A stretch of 64,000 bases of DNA from Rhodohalobacter sp. 614A (GCF_021462415.1 NZ_JAKEDS010000001.1:1150273-1214272); one strand, 5' to 3'; shown: positions 36,831-46,855, numbered from the stretch's first letter. Numbers and translations are program-made. Notes: generated by a model not told the origin, from the sequence alone.

Positions 36831-37418
36831 ATGAGTAAAGAACTTTCAAATCTCGAAGATTTAATTGTAAAAATTAAAAATGCAGACGGGGATGGAAACA
36901 AGGTTTCTTTTGATGACATTTTAGACAAAATCGGACGCCGATCGTTTGCGCCACTTTTACTTCTGGCGGGAATCATAACACTCGCTCCACTCATTGGAGA
37001 TATTCCCGGCGTTCCGACCATTATGGGTATTTTTGTGATCTTGACAACCGGACAGCTTCTGTTCGGACGAGAACAGTTTTGGCTGCCAAACTGGATCTTG
37101 AAACGCTCTGCTGAAAAGAAAAAGATCAACAAGGGGATGGAGTGGCTGAAGAAACCGGCGACGTTCATCGACAAATGGTCAAAACCCAGATTAACAGTTT
37201 TTACAAAAGGTGCCGGCCATTATGTAATCGCAGCCGTCTGTTTTCTGATTGCGTTAGCGATGCCTGTGATGGAAGTCATCCCTTTTAGCGCGAATGTGGC
37301 GGGAATCGCATTTGCGCTATTCGGGTTATCACTCATTACCCACGATGGAATTCTTGCCATTCTTGCTTTGCTATTTGCGCTCGGTACATTTGGTATCGTG
37401 ATTTACGGGATTTTATAA
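36831..37418 (+). CDS. ExoD family membrane protein
   Basis: A 195-residue protein with the ExoD pattern: an N-terminal cytosolic piece (DILDKIGRRSFAPLLLLAGIITLAPLIGDIPGVPT) and several hydrophobic segments, with LPNWILKRSA in the loop and two late helices. ExoD was found as a gene affecting exopolysaccharide in Rhizobium; the biochemical role is unknown. It is divergent from the exported-protein gene with a 47-bp gap and is followed by an SDR gene after 103 bp. Confidence 0.87.
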   Translation: MSKELSNLEDLIVKIKNADGDGNKVSFDDILDKIGRRSFAPLLLLAGIITLAPLIGDIPGVPTIMGIFVILTTGQLLFGREQFWLPNWILKRSAEKKKINKGMEWLKKPATFIDKWSKPRLTVFTKGAGHYVIAAVCFLIALAMPVMEVIPFSANVAGIAFALFGLSLITHDGILAILALLFALGTFGIVIYGIL

Positions 37419-37521
37419 ATATCTGAGGTAAGAGTGCCAAAGGAGGAACTTTAAAAAGATCCGACTGTTACAATTAGGAAGAGAGTATGTACGAATAAAG
37501 TGTAATCAATTTGATAAATCT

Positions 37522-38382
37522 ATGAGTCAGGATATCAAGAAGGACTTTCCAAAACAACAGCAGACATTACCCGGTAAAGAATCTGAAATGATTCCCGAGC
37601 CTGAAATTATCAGGGACAGCTATAAAGGCAGCGCCAAGCTTAAAGGTAAAATTGCTCTGATTACGGGCGGAGACTCCGGAATTGGCCGGGCGGTTGCCGT
37701 GCATTATGCAAGAGAAGGAGCAAGAGTTGCCGTCATTTATTTAGAAGAAGATGAAGATGCTCAAAAAACCCAAAAAATGGTTGAAGCCGAAGGCGGCGAA
37801 TGTCTCGTTATAAAGGGAGATATCAAGAAAAGACAATTTTGTTTTGATGCGGTTCAAAAAGTGATCGAAACTTTTGGTGATTTAAATATTCTGGTAAATA
37901 ACGCCGGAGAACAGCACGTCCGCCAGGGAATGGAAGAACTGGATCTGGACCTGACAGAGAAGACGTTTCAAACAAATATAATTTCGATGTTTTACCTAAC
38001 GAAGGCTGCTGTAAAACACTTGAAAGCAGGTGATTGCGTGATTAATACAACGAGCGTTGTCGCCTTCCAGGGGAGAGAATATTTGATTGATTATGGCGCT
38101 ACAAAAGGAGCTATTCTCAGTTTTACACGATCGTTGAATGATGATTTGGCACCGAAGGGAATTCGGGTAAATGCCGTGGCGCCCGGCCCCATCTGGACGC
38201 CGCTCATTCCCGCTTCTTTTGATCCCGAGCATGTGAAGAATTTTGGAAAATCAACGCACCTTGGCAGGCCTGGTCAGCCTTCGGAAGTTGCTCCGGCGTA
38301 TGTGTTTCTTGCATCAGAAGACGCGTCATACATTTCAGGGCAAACCATTCATGTGAATGGTGGTGAGCCAGTTGGCGGGTGA
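37522..38382 (+). CDS. SDR family oxidoreductase (YdaD/YhdF general-stress type)
   Basis: A 286-residue dehydrogenase. About 50 residues (Gln/Pro/Lys-rich, ending near KGSAKLKGK) precede the Rossmann fold, as in the YhdF/YghA group that is linked to glycerol or salt stress. Seen: GGDSGIGRAVA, the NNAG motif, catalytic Ser (NTTSVVAF), and Tyr and Lys in YGATK, and GQTIHVNGG at the end. The oxidised substrate is not known. A long inverted repeat (38405-38469) lies between its stop and the convergent ATPase gene. Confidence 0.9.
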   Translation: MSQDIKKDFPKQQQTLPGKESEMIPEPEIIRDSYKGSAKLKGKIALITGGDSGIGRAVAVHYAREGARVAVIYLEEDEDAQKTQKMVEAEGGECLVIKGDIKKRQFCFDAVQKVIETFGDLNILVNNAGEQHVRQGMEELDLDLTEKTFQTNIISMFYLTKAAVKHLKAGDCVINTTSVVAFQGREYLIDYGATKGAILSFTRSLNDDLAPKGIRVNAVAPGPIWTPLIPASFDPEHVKNFGKSTHLGRPGQPSEVAPAYVFLASEDASYISGQTIHVNGGEPVGG

Positions 38383-38404
38383 TTGATTAGCTCGGTGTCT
38401 TTAG

Positions 38405-38469
38405 GAGATTGCTTCGTTTCACTCGTAATGACGACATTCAAGTCATTGCGAACGTAGTGAAGCAATCTC
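38405..38469. repeat. Long inverted repeat of the GAGATTGCTTC...GTCATTGC type
   Basis: Two 28-base arms (38405-38432 and 38442-38469) are inverted copies that match well at both ends (GAGATTGCTTC ... TAATGAC against GTCATTGC ... GAAGCAATCTC), with a variable middle and a 9-base loop. It sits between two convergent genes. Similar copies lie at 54795-54866 and 58201-58280. It looks like a REP/MITE-type mobile palindromic element; it may also stop transcription from both sides. Confidence 0.85.
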
Positions 38470-38533
38470 ATTATTTGTAAATCTCAAACAGCTTCATTTT
38501 TTAAAGCTTTAAAGATCTTTTAAGGATTACTCT

Positions 38534-41269
38534 CTAAAAAGTAATCTTCATATCCTTTGTAATCTCCTTGAGGCTTTGGATCGTAAATACCGGGAGCAGG
38601 CTGGTAATCCCTATTAAAATCCATACTTTCAAATCAAGAGATTGATAGGAGAGGATATTGTTTATCTGCGGGATGAAATAAGAGGCAATGATGACGACCA
38701 CGCAAAAGATTACAGCTCCCCAAACATACTTATTCCTTGTTACCTGGTTGTTGAATATAGGTTCTTCCGCTTCCCGCATATCAAACACATGCCATAACTG
38801 TGCAAAAGCCAGGCTGAAAAATGCGACGTTATTACAGACCTCTTCAGAAAGCCCCCAATAAAGAAAAGCGAAGAAATAAGAGCCGGTTACAAATATTGTC
38901 AGAATGAGTCCATGCATTCCAATCATCATCCAATTTTGCTTGTTGATTATCGGTTCTTCCGGATCTTTGGGATCATGCTTCATCACTTCCGGGCTTCCCT
39001 GGCCAATCCCTAAAGCAAGGGCGGGGAACACATCCGACAGTAAATTCAGAAACAATAACTGCAACGGAAGCAGTGGGAGTGCAAAAACCGTAAAGCTGAT
39101 CAGCGCAATAATCAAAATTTCAGACAGGTGATAGGAGAGCTGGTACATAATAAACTTCCGGATATTGCCGAAGATAATTCGCCCTTCCCGAACCGCTTCA
39201 ACAATCGATGAAAACGCATCATTTTTCAGAACCATGTCGGAAACTTCCTGTGCAACCTGTGTGCCGCGTTCTCCCATAGCAATGCCAATATCTGCTTTTT
39301 TTAGTGCGGGCGCGTCATTCACACCATCACCGGTCATCGCTACGATATCCCCGTTATTCTGGTAATATTCGATAAGTTTCAGCTTTTGTTCGGGATCTAC
39401 GCGGGCAAAGATCCGGGTGTTCACAACCTCTTCCTGGTCATGTTCTTCCACATCTTCCCGTAGATCACTCCCGTGCAGGGCTTTGTCATTCTCTTCATCA
39501 GCAACATTTACTTCGCGTGCGATATTTCTGGCTGTTCCGGGGTGGTCTCCCGTGACCATCTCAACTTTAATTCCCGCCTTCTTGCACGTTGCTACCGACT
39601 CTTTCACCTCTTCACGGGGAGGATCGATAAAACCTGTCAGGCAGAGAAACGTCAGGTCGTGCATGAGATCTCCTTCAACATCGGCATCATCAGATGGTTT
39701 TTGATCCAGTTCCTTAAATGCGAATGCAATCACCCTCAGGCCATCTTCAGAGAGTTCCTCATTTCGTTCAATCCATTTATTCTTACCATCTTCATTCAAA
39801 TCAGACGATCCATCTGCTGTAAACGTATTGGAACACCTTTCTACAATGGCTTCGGCTGCGCCTTTGCAGAGCAACATGATTTGGCCGTCAATTTCATAAA
39901 CGGTTCCCATTACCATATCATCTGAGTCGAAAGGCTCTTCATTGAGGCGGTTGGATTCCCGCAACTTCTCGTATCTCTCCGAGTCGAAAACATTGCCAAA
40001 TTCCAGAAGTGAAACATCCAGCGGATCTCCGGCTCCGTTCTCCTCACCATTTTTTTTCTTCTTCAACTCCGCATCATTACAGAGAACGGCAATTTCGAAG
40101 AATCTTTTGAGACGTTCGTCCTCTTTATCAAAACCATGACCAGATTCATCATTACTTACAATCTCAGCGTTACTATTGTTATCGCTCCATTTGATATCAG
40201 CTCTCCGTTCTTCAAATTCCATCATTTGAAGAGTCAGGCGATTTTCCGTGAGGGTTCCCGTTTTATCGGTAAAGATGACGGTGGTTTCGCCAAGAGTCTC
40301 CACGGCTGCGAGCTGTTTCACAATCACATTATGGTCTGCCAGCCGCAGCATTCCTTTGGCGAGGGCGATGCTGGCTACAATCGGCAGGCCTTCCGGAATG
40401 GCGGCAATAGTCCAGGCAATCGAAGTTTGTACGAGTTGATAGATCTCTTTTCCAGTAGCCCACCCAACCACAAAAAAAGCGGCGGCAAGAGCAAGAGTTA
40501 CCCAGATCAGTTTTTTCGTAAGGTCTTCAAGCTTCCTGTTGAGAGGGATCTGTTCTTTGTCAGCCTCGCTAACCATTTCGGAGATCGAACCAATTTCAGT
40601 CTCCATTCCTGTTGTAACGACGACCGCTTTTCCCCGGCCGTTTGTTACTGCGGTTCCTTTGAAAATCATATTTTTTTGATCGGCTACCTGAGTGTCTTCT
40701 TCAATCGGTTCCACTTCTTTCGAAACCGGAACGGATTCACCTGTTAAGGGAGCCTCGTCAATGGATAGTTCTGCTAATTCAATGAGGCGTGCATCGGCGG
40801 GGACCAAATCACCGGCTGCCAGGTTGATGACATCTCCCGGCACTAATTGCTCGGCATCAACCTCTTTTTCTTCTCCATTGCGAATCACATGCGCCATTAC
40901 TTTGTCCATTTCCTGCAAGGCATTCATGCTTTTTCGTGCCTGAAATTCCATCCAAAAACCGATGATGGTATTCAATACCAAAACAACGATGATGGCAATT
41001 CCCTCGGGGACATCACCAAATACAAATGCGAGAACAGCCGCAGCTGTCAACAGGTAAACAATGGGGTTGTTGATTTGGTCGATGAGAATTTGAAGAAGAC
41101 TTTTCTCATCATGTTCTTCGAGCTGATTCGGTCCGTAGGATTCAAGCCGTTTTTTAGCTTCTTCTTCCGAAAGGCCACTCTCCTGATTGGTTTCAAGTTG
41201 TTTAACAATTTCCTCAGCAGATTTCGAATGAGGATGATCAATTTCCGGCTCTTTATTCGATGAATTCAT
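38534..41269 (-). CDS. Cation-translocating P-type ATPase, type II (Ca2+-ATPase-like)
   Basis: 911 residues from the ATG at 41269; the frame upstream to 41371 is not conserved-looking. The cation_ATPase N-terminal domain (about 15-80) precedes TM1-TM2; the phosphatase loop TGES is followed by TM4 (IAAIPEGLPIVASIALA), the phosphorylated Asp335 in TDKTGTLTENR, MTGDGVNDAPALKKADIGIAMG and late helices with NLLSDVFPALALGIG. The PEGLP and late NxxxD residues fit the Ca2+/Na+/Mn2+ SERCA/PMR1 group. It pumps cations out of the cytosol. Neighbours give no hint to the ion. It stands alone. Confidence 0.92.
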   Translation of the reverse strand: MNSSNKEPEIDHPHSKSAEEIVKQLETNQESGLSEEEAKKRLESYGPNQLEEHDEKSLLQILIDQINNPIVYLLTAAAVLAFVFGDVPEGIAIIVVLVLNTIIGFWMEFQARKSMNALQEMDKVMAHVIRNGEEKEVDAEQLVPGDVINLAAGDLVPADARLIELAELSIDEAPLTGESVPVSKEVEPIEEDTQVADQKNMIFKGTAVTNGRGKAVVVTTGMETEIGSISEMVSEADKEQIPLNRKLEDLTKKLIWVTLALAAAFFVVGWATGKEIYQLVQTSIAWTIAAIPEGLPIVASIALAKGMLRLADHNVIVKQLAAVETLGETTVIFTDKTGTLTENRLTLQMMEFEERRADIKWSDNNSNAEIVSNDESGHGFDKEDERLKRFFEIAVLCNDAELKKKKNGEENGAGDPLDVSLLEFGNVFDSERYEKLRESNRLNEEPFDSDDMVMGTVYEIDGQIMLLCKGAAEAIVERCSNTFTADGSSDLNEDGKNKWIERNEELSEDGLRVIAFAFKELDQKPSDDADVEGDLMHDLTFLCLTGFIDPPREEVKESVATCKKAGIKVEMVTGDHPGTARNIAREVNVADEENDKALHGSDLREDVEEHDQEEVVNTRIFARVDPEQKLKLIEYYQNNGDIVAMTGDGVNDAPALKKADIGIAMGERGTQVAQEVSDMVLKNDAFSSIVEAVREGRIIFGNIRKFIMYQLSYHLSEILIIALISFTVFALPLLPLQLLFLNLLSDVFPALALGIGQGSPEVMKHDPKDPEEPIINKQNWMMIGMHGLILTIFVTGSYFFAFLYWGLSEEVCNNVAFFSLAFAQLWHVFDMREAEEPIFNNQVTRNKYVWGAVIFCVVVIIASYFIPQINNILSYQSLDLKVWILIGITSLLPVFTIQSLKEITKDMKITF

Positions 41270-41554
41270 TAGAGGTGTAAAAATTAAAAATTTTGATGAA
41301 TCGCACGACTCGTTACCTGACGCCAATAAAACGAAGCTAATGAGAACATGATTCCGATTGTTCAACACCATTCGATGATCAAGAATGTAGATTCATCCCT
41401 TGGTTTTCTCTCTATAGATTTAGAGCTGAATTGAGATGAGAAGTTCCTTCAGAATCTGCAAGAGGTTAAGACACGTTATTTTGGTTGAAATTGGATGAGC
41501 TGTCGACCCAATTGGCGTACATTCTTAATGTATCACGAGCAGAAAGGGAATATA

Positions 41555-44179
41555 TTATTCAACTAAAACCTCATCCATAAACATCCAGGAATGGGTTCCG
41601 GTAAACAGGTATCCGTCAGGAATTTCGCCAAATGTAGAAACAGTGAATTTTATAAATCGTGCTTTTGCAGGCTCAAGTTCTACCTCAAATGGAACCAGAT
41701 AAGGTTCACCCCGTTTTGAAATGGCATTGTTTTTTCTTTCACCGGATAATGTATAACTGTCTCCATCAAGAGAAGTATAAACTTTAACTTCATCGGGGAT
41801 GAATATGCCGCTGTTCGGATCACAGAGAAAATTCAACATAACAGAGTTTACATCGGCTATTTCTTGCATATCTACGGTAAAAGTAACTTCATCGTCCAGG
41901 TAGCCCAGCCAGTTTCCATCCCGGAAAGAGGTGGATCCCATTACCCCATTGGTAAGGCTTGAATCACCCTGTGCGGTATACTTGGAATTGTAAGGCGTCT
42001 CAAAATGAACCGGCTTTCCTAAAGCTGAATTTACAGGAATGAATTTTTTACTCTCGATAATTTTTTGTCCGTCTTCAAACAACATAGCGTTAATAGTGGC
42101 GGCTCTTTTAATAACAAATGGTTGGTTATAATCCAGTGCCTTTCCTTCAGACGAACTGTTCATTGATGAATACCTGACATCTGCAGTCGGTGTGGATGTT
42201 GAAATCGTGACGGTGGCGGTTTGATCGTCATTAATGACGTAATCAATAACAGGGTCAGGAGAAATCTGGAACAGGTCGAACCAAGCCGTTCCCTGGTTTG
42301 GCATATCAAGTTCCACGATAGCATTTGTACTGGTTGAATCGGCAGTAAATGCAAATGAATACAGTTTCCATTCAGAAGTTAGTTGAAAGGTTTCTTCTTG
42401 GTTGGCGGCATTGATGACGATCCGAAAGTTCGGCATATTCGCTTGTTGTTTTGCCTTCGCCCAAATAGATACATTGTATGAATTTCCTTTGATGAGGATG
42501 TTCGGGATAAAACGGACTTTCTTGCCGGCCTGATCTGTCGGTGTAATCATCCGCATACTGAACAAGCCGTCCACACTTTGGCGGGAATCTGCAAAAACGG
42601 TGCCTCCGTGATCGGCATCTTCATACGAAGTAAAGGTAAGATTGTGTCCCGCTGACAACCCGGGGCTTGCAACAATTTCAAAACTTGGATTGTAGACAAT
42701 ATTTCCGGAATTCATTTTAGTGGAATTCTGATCTTCTTTCCGGATTCTGTACACTCGTGTACCAAACCCATCAATGATATCTTCGAGCACATTTCCTTCA
42801 AATTCTAATCTGCGATTTTCAAACCAGGCATCAATCCTGTAGCCGGGAGGAATGGGTTCTCTTAACTGAATCGAGTAATTTTTTGGGGTATTGGATTTAT
42901 TCACTGCAACCAGCAGTTTCTCTCCGTTGTGAGAAAATGATCGAACGAAGATATCCGGATCGCCGGTCTCCAGCCAATACGAAGGCTCGGCTGAAAGAAG
43001 AAAGGGAGTCATTTGTGTGACTTCAACAGCCATGTTACTGGTTTCCGACCACGCAGATACGGCTTGCGGATTAAGGTTGTTGAACGAGCGAATAAAGTAT
43101 TGAATGCCTTTCACGTTATTGATAATCCCTAAATAAGTCATTACCCGAATTTCACTGGCAGTGGGTTCCCTATTCCACATCTCTTGTCCGCCAAAAGCCT
43201 GTGGGACCAGCCAAACTGATTTTTCATACTTCAGAACATCTCCAATCTCTTTCACATAGCTTTGAATATCTACACTGCTGTTGGGGATGGGATATGGATC
43301 AGTCATGGCGATATCCATCGTATTTCGAAATTCACCAATTTTGGATGGCAGCATAAATACAATAGAGATGGGATGATACGGATCCAGTTCATGGATGAAA
43401 TCATAAGCCTTTTCAAGCAGTTCCGGCGGACGCCCCTGGCCATCAGGTTCGTCATTAATATACCATGATAAAAGCGCGGGATGATTTCTAAATGCCAGAA
43501 CTTCGCTTTTCAGCAATTCCCAAACTTCTTCTTCGGACATTCCCGGGCCTTCCGTGCTGTTGTGCCGGGTTCCGATGAGGGAGTTAAGCCCATATTGCAC
43601 TTTGATTCCCAATTCAGCTGCACGATCCATATAGGCTTTGCGTTCCTCAAGTCCTTCCGGGAGGTTCCCCTGGTAAGGACCGATTGTATTGAATCCATTG
43701 ACAACCTCACGCTCAGGAATTTCACCGACCCTGCCGAGGTAAAATCCAAATGGGAAGAATGGCAATCCATCCACAATCAGTCCGCCTGTTTCTTGATCAA
43801 TTTTTACTTCATTGGAGACGGGTTCCAGGTATTCAAATTCGATAATTCGTTCGTCAATCAATTCTTCACCAGAGAAAATATTGGCCTGTATTTGATTCCG
43901 GCCGATCTCAAAATTTTCAATTGGAATAGAAACAAGTGTGCGTGAGGAATCCAGTTGAATAGTCGTTATAGGTTGAGAAGTTTTATCATTTAAAACCACT
44001 TTATATGCATCATGATTTTTCTCTTCAGAAAGAATAGAAACAATGATTACGTTCGATTCAGAAGTGTAATAATTAAGTTTGCTGAAAAGATGAATGCCAT
44101 GTTGGGATTGAGCAAAAAGAGATGATGCACCGGAAAACAGGATTGCTCCAGAAAACAGGAGCCAGCTACACTTTTTCAT
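41555..44179 (-). CDS. Large secreted glycoside hydrolase-like protein with CBM domains
   Basis: An 874-residue protein with a signal peptide (MKKCSWLL...SLFAQ). Domains as I read them: beta-sandwich (about 30-125); a TIM-barrel starting GGLIVDGLPFFPFGFYLG and bearing the putative acid/base Glu244 in YINDEPDG, with catalytic partner not identified; a small beta domain (about 405-480); a CenC-like sandwich (about 490-640); a chitobiase C-terminal type domain (about 650-715: TISTSTPTADVRYSS); and an F5/8-like sandwich (about 720-874). It resembles Bacteroidota GH-A clan enzymes (GH5/GH42-like) but I cannot fix the family. It likely attacks a plant or algal polysaccharide. No SusC/D partner is near. 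Confidence 0.82.
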   Translation of the reverse strand: MKKCSWLLFSGAILFSGASSLFAQSQHGIHLFSKLNYYTSESNVIIVSILSEEKNHDAYKVVLNDKTSQPITTIQLDSSRTLVSIPIENFEIGRNQIQANIFSGEELIDERIIEFEYLEPVSNEVKIDQETGGLIVDGLPFFPFGFYLGRVGEIPEREVVNGFNTIGPYQGNLPEGLEERKAYMDRAAELGIKVQYGLNSLIGTRHNSTEGPGMSEEEVWELLKSEVLAFRNHPALLSWYINDEPDGQGRPPELLEKAYDFIHELDPYHPISIVFMLPSKIGEFRNTMDIAMTDPYPIPNSSVDIQSYVKEIGDVLKYEKSVWLVPQAFGGQEMWNREPTASEIRVMTYLGIINNVKGIQYFIRSFNNLNPQAVSAWSETSNMAVEVTQMTPFLLSAEPSYWLETGDPDIFVRSFSHNGEKLLVAVNKSNTPKNYSIQLREPIPPGYRIDAWFENRRLEFEGNVLEDIIDGFGTRVYRIRKEDQNSTKMNSGNIVYNPSFEIVASPGLSAGHNLTFTSYEDADHGGTVFADSRQSVDGLFSMRMITPTDQAGKKVRFIPNILIKGNSYNVSIWAKAKQQANMPNFRIVINAANQEETFQLTSEWKLYSFAFTADSTSTNAIVELDMPNQGTAWFDLFQISPDPVIDYVINDDQTATVTISTSTPTADVRYSSMNSSSEGKALDYNQPFVIKRAATINAMLFEDGQKIIESKKFIPVNSALGKPVHFETPYNSKYTAQGDSSLTNGVMGSTSFRDGNWLGYLDDEVTFTVDMQEIADVNSVMLNFLCDPNSGIFIPDEVKVYTSLDGDSYTLSGERKNNAISKRGEPYLVPFEVELEPAKARFIKFTVSTFGEIPDGYLFTGTHSWMFMDEVLVE

Positions 44180-44301
44180 AGAATAGTTCAGTACGATTAG
44201 TCAAAGATTTCATACTGAATATTACCTATATCTGAAATGAAGAGAAAGGAATACTGCCAACGTCAGGTGCAGGTCTTAATTACGAATGTATTTTGTATTT
44301 A

Positions 44302-44685
44302 TCAGCCAACGATCACATATTTTCCACTTATCGTCAGGAAAACCAGGTTTGCACAAAGCAGGATCAGGTCATAATGCCACCCGAACCCTTCATCGCTGTA
44401 AAACCCGATGTTCCAGGAGAAAATCTTTTTTGAGATGGCGCCGAGCATCACTCCAATTAGAAGTAGAGCTCCAATTTGGATATAAATCCCCAAAGCTATG
44501 GAAACCGCTCCGACCATTTCAACAATACCCAAAACAAGTGTTGAGGTTTTGGACATTCCAATCGATTTGCTTCTTTCCTCCGGCTGCATGAAATGACTTT
44601 TTCCGCTGGAGAAAAAAATGATGGCAACTACAATTCTCAGGGCAAGGAGCGCGAAATCAAAAACAGGTTCGGTATTAAAAATCAT
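44302..44685 (-). CDS. DoxX family membrane protein
   Basis: A 127-residue protein with four hydrophobic segments, LALRIVVAIIFFSSGKSHF being the typical first helix. DoxX-like proteins sit in the inner membrane and are tied to redox and oxidative-stress systems in some bacteria; the function of this one is unknown. Its ATG overlaps the stop of the LigD polymerase gene by 4 bp (44682-44685), so the two are translated together. A second DoxX is at 46856. Confidence 0.83.
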   Translation of the reverse strand: MIFNTEPVFDFALLALRIVVAIIFFSSGKSHFMQPEERSKSIGMSKTSTLVLGIVEMVGAVSIALGIYIQIGALLLIGVMLGAISKKIFSWNIGFYSDEGFGWHYDLILLCANLVFLTISGKYVIVG

Positions 44686-45593
44686 TGAGTATCCTCCACA
44701 ACTTTTCTGAGTTTTTCGATACTGTTTTCAAGTTTTGTGGCCTTCTCATTAAACGAATTCCAGGGATCGTCTTTATGGCTTAATCGTCTAAATATATTCT
44801 TAATTGTATATGTTTGTGAGTGGAGGCCGTCTTTGTCTAGCTCATCCCATCCAAGCGGAGTGGCAACCGGGGCACCCTCTCTTGCCCGGACAGAATATGG
44901 AGGAATGGATGTCTGAGCGTAGGCGTTTCGCAAGTAATCAATAAAAAGCCTTCCTTTTCTTTGATCTTTCCTGGTTTCCACAGTAAAAGTGTCCGGATCT
45001 TTTTCTGCCAGAAAATTAGCTACTTGTTTGGCGAAATCCCGGACGTATTCAAACTTATTTTCCGGTTTGATGGGACACGCCACATGCAACCCTTTTGAAC
45101 CTGTGGTCATCAAAAAAGCGTTTAAACCCAATTTTTCATCCAGGAGTGTGCGAAGATTTTTCGCTCCTTTTATTACAATTTCAAAATTACCCTGGGGTGG
45201 ATCGAGGTCAAACACAAGTTTGTCGGGCTTCTGAAGATCGTGAGTTGTGGACAGCCATGGATGAAAACTTACGGTTCCCTGGTTTGCCAGGTAAATCAGT
45301 GTTGCTGTATTATTACAAACGATTTGTGTGTTCGTGTCTCCTTCCTTCTTTTCTATTTCAACCGTATCCATCCAGTCCGGGAAATAATCCGGTACCTGTT
45401 TTTGATAAAAACCTTCGGCAGTAATTCCATCCGGAAACCGGTTCAGGGAAAGTGGCCTGTTTTTCAAAAAGGGAAGAAATAAATCGGCAATTTTCTCATA
45501 ATAGTCGATTAAATCTCCTTTAGTAATTTTTTCCACAGGAAAGAAAACTTTGCCTCTGTTCTTAACTTTCACACTGGGGGATTCAATTTTCAT
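44682..45593 (-). CDS. Stand-alone LigD-type polymerase/primase domain
   Basis: A 303-residue protein equal to the polymerase (PolDom) part of bacterial LigD used in non-homologous end joining. Motifs seen: VFDLDPP with the metal-binding Asp129 and Asp131, the TTGSKGLH block (163-170), and GRLFIDYLRN with the third Asp (219). It can add ribo- or deoxynucleotides at DNA breaks. No ligase or 3'-phosphoesterase domain is fused, and neither Ku nor a ligase is in the window. The downstream gene is DoxX with a 4-bp overlap. Confidence 0.93.
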   Translation of the reverse strand: MKIESPSVKVKNRGKVFFPVEKITKGDLIDYYEKIADLFLPFLKNRPLSLNRFPDGITAEGFYQKQVPDYFPDWMDTVEIEKKEGDTNTQIVCNNTATLIYLANQGTVSFHPWLSTTHDLQKPDKLVFDLDPPQGNFEIVIKGAKNLRTLLDEKLGLNAFLMTTGSKGLHVACPIKPENKFEYVRDFAKQVANFLAEKDPDTFTVETRKDQRKGRLFIDYLRNAYAQTSIPPYSVRAREGAPVATPLGWDELDKDGLHSQTYTIKNIFRRLSHKDDPWNSFNEKATKLENSIEKLRKVVEDTQ

Positions 45594-45680
45594 AGTTTTT
45601 AAACTTTTCCTGGTGAATATTATTCGGTTTTATATTTCGGAGTCTGTATCCAATCTCTCTTCTTTTTTAAACGAAGAATT

Positions 45681-45723
45681 AAAAAAGCCCCGGCTCGTAA
45701 TCAGATATCACAATGCCGGGGCT
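45681..45723 (-). terminator. Rho-independent terminator of the first csbD gene
   Basis: On the minus strand AGCCCCGGC (45723-45715) pairs with GCCGGGGCT (45694-45686) with a 20-base loop, followed by a T-run (A-run 45681-45686 on the plus strand). Confidence 0.88.
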
Positions 45724-45797
45724 CTATGTTTATCTTCTCCATCAGCTACATCAGGAAATGGGATCGCGAAGATAAAACCTCTTGATTTGTTAAAAAA

Positions 45798-45983
45798 TCA
45801 GGCTTTGCGGATCAGTTCCTGAACTTCTTCTTTGGATTTACCGAGGCGTTTTTGGATACGTCCTACCAGTTCCTCCTCTTTACCTTCAATAAAAAGAAGG
45901 TCGTCATCAGTAAGTTTTGAGAACTGCTGTTTCAATTTTCCTTTCTTTTCATTCCAGTTACCTTTGATGCTTAGCTTATTCAT
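45798..45983 (-). CDS. CsbD family stress-response protein
   Basis: A 61-residue protein with the CsbD pattern ([45 protein letters not shown]). CsbD-like proteins are abundant under stress in many bacteria; the biochemical role is unknown. An AAAAAAGGAG ribosome site lies a few bases ahead of the start. The paralogue at 49864 is close in sequence and also ends in an AGCCCCG-stem terminator. Confidence 0.9.
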   Translation of the reverse strand: MNKLSIKGNWNEKKGKLKQQFSKLTDDDLLFIEGKEEELVGRIQKRLGKSKEEVQELIRKA

Positions 45984-46114
45984 AAGTCTCCTTTTTTAAG
46001 TCATGATAGAATTCAGGAAATCAATGTACATCAACTGTTTGGTTTCCTGTTATTTTAGACCACCGCAGGAGAGAAAAGTTTCCGGGCTGAAAAAAATATG
46101 TGAACAGCGTAAAA

Positions 46115-46705
46115 TTATTTATGCCTGATGATATGGATGATGTAGGAGAGGATTATGAAACCAAATACAGCATAACTTACAGGGTCGAGATATTCGCTGA
46201 CTTTGTCATAGTTTTGTCCAAGTATGCTCCCGAGATACGTTAATAATCCAACCCAGATTAATGTGCCGCTGACAGAGAGAATCAGAAAATATCCAAGATT
46301 CATTTTCTTGATTCCTGCAGGAACCGATATGAGTGTACGAATTCCGGGTATCAAACGGCAGAAGAAAACGGCGGCAGCATCATGGCGATCAAACCAGCCT
46401 TGAGCCCGTTCTATATCACTTGAGGAAAGCATGAGCCACTTGCCGTGTTTGTCAGCCCATCGCTTGAGCCGGTCTTCGCCGATTTTATGCCCCAGATAAT
46501 AGAAGGGAAGTGTGCCCACTACGGAACCGAAGGTGCCGGCAGCCACAACGCCATAAAAATTGAGTTCGCCCTGTTCTGTAACAAAACCTGCAAACGGCAT
46601 AATAATTTCAGATGGAATTGGCGGAAAAATATTCTCGACAATCATCAAAAAAGCAATGCCGGGATACCCGATACTTTGAATGACGGTTTTAATCCAGTCT
46701 AACAT
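46115..46705 (-). CDS. DedA family membrane protein
   Basis: A 196-residue protein of the SNARE-associated/DedA family with about five to six hydrophobic segments. Typical blocks are PPIPSEIIMPFAGF, GSVVGTLPFYYLGHKIG, FFCRLIPGIRTLISVPAGI. Current work links DedA proteins to undecaprenyl-phosphate and phospholipid recycling across the inner membrane. It is divergent from the DoxX gene at 46856 with a 150-bp gap. Confidence 0.92.
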   Translation of the reverse strand: MLDWIKTVIQSIGYPGIAFLMIVENIFPPIPSEIIMPFAGFVTEQGELNFYGVVAAGTFGSVVGTLPFYYLGHKIGEDRLKRWADKHGKWLMLSSSDIERAQGWFDRHDAAAVFFCRLIPGIRTLISVPAGIKKMNLGYFLILSVSGTLIWVGLLTYLGSILGQNYDKVSEYLDPVSYAVFGFIILSYIIHIIRHK

Positions 46706-46855
46706 AGAAGTTTAACGAATAAAAAAGAATGAATAGATGGTATGTGATGAATGAACGGCTAAAATATTAGGATTGTTCCCTCAACAGTACTCGAACATCG
46801 AAACTTTCTTAAAAGAGAGAGTAAAGCGAAAGATTCACTAAAAAAATAAAAAGAG

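Noticed and set aside
36784-36849. Extended N-terminus of the exported protein
   Set aside because: It would overlap the start of the divergent ExoD gene, while a normal signal peptide begins at 36783.
41270-41371. 34-residue N-terminal extension of the P-type ATPase
   Set aside because: It reads as non-coding text before the normal polar start MNSSNKEPE.
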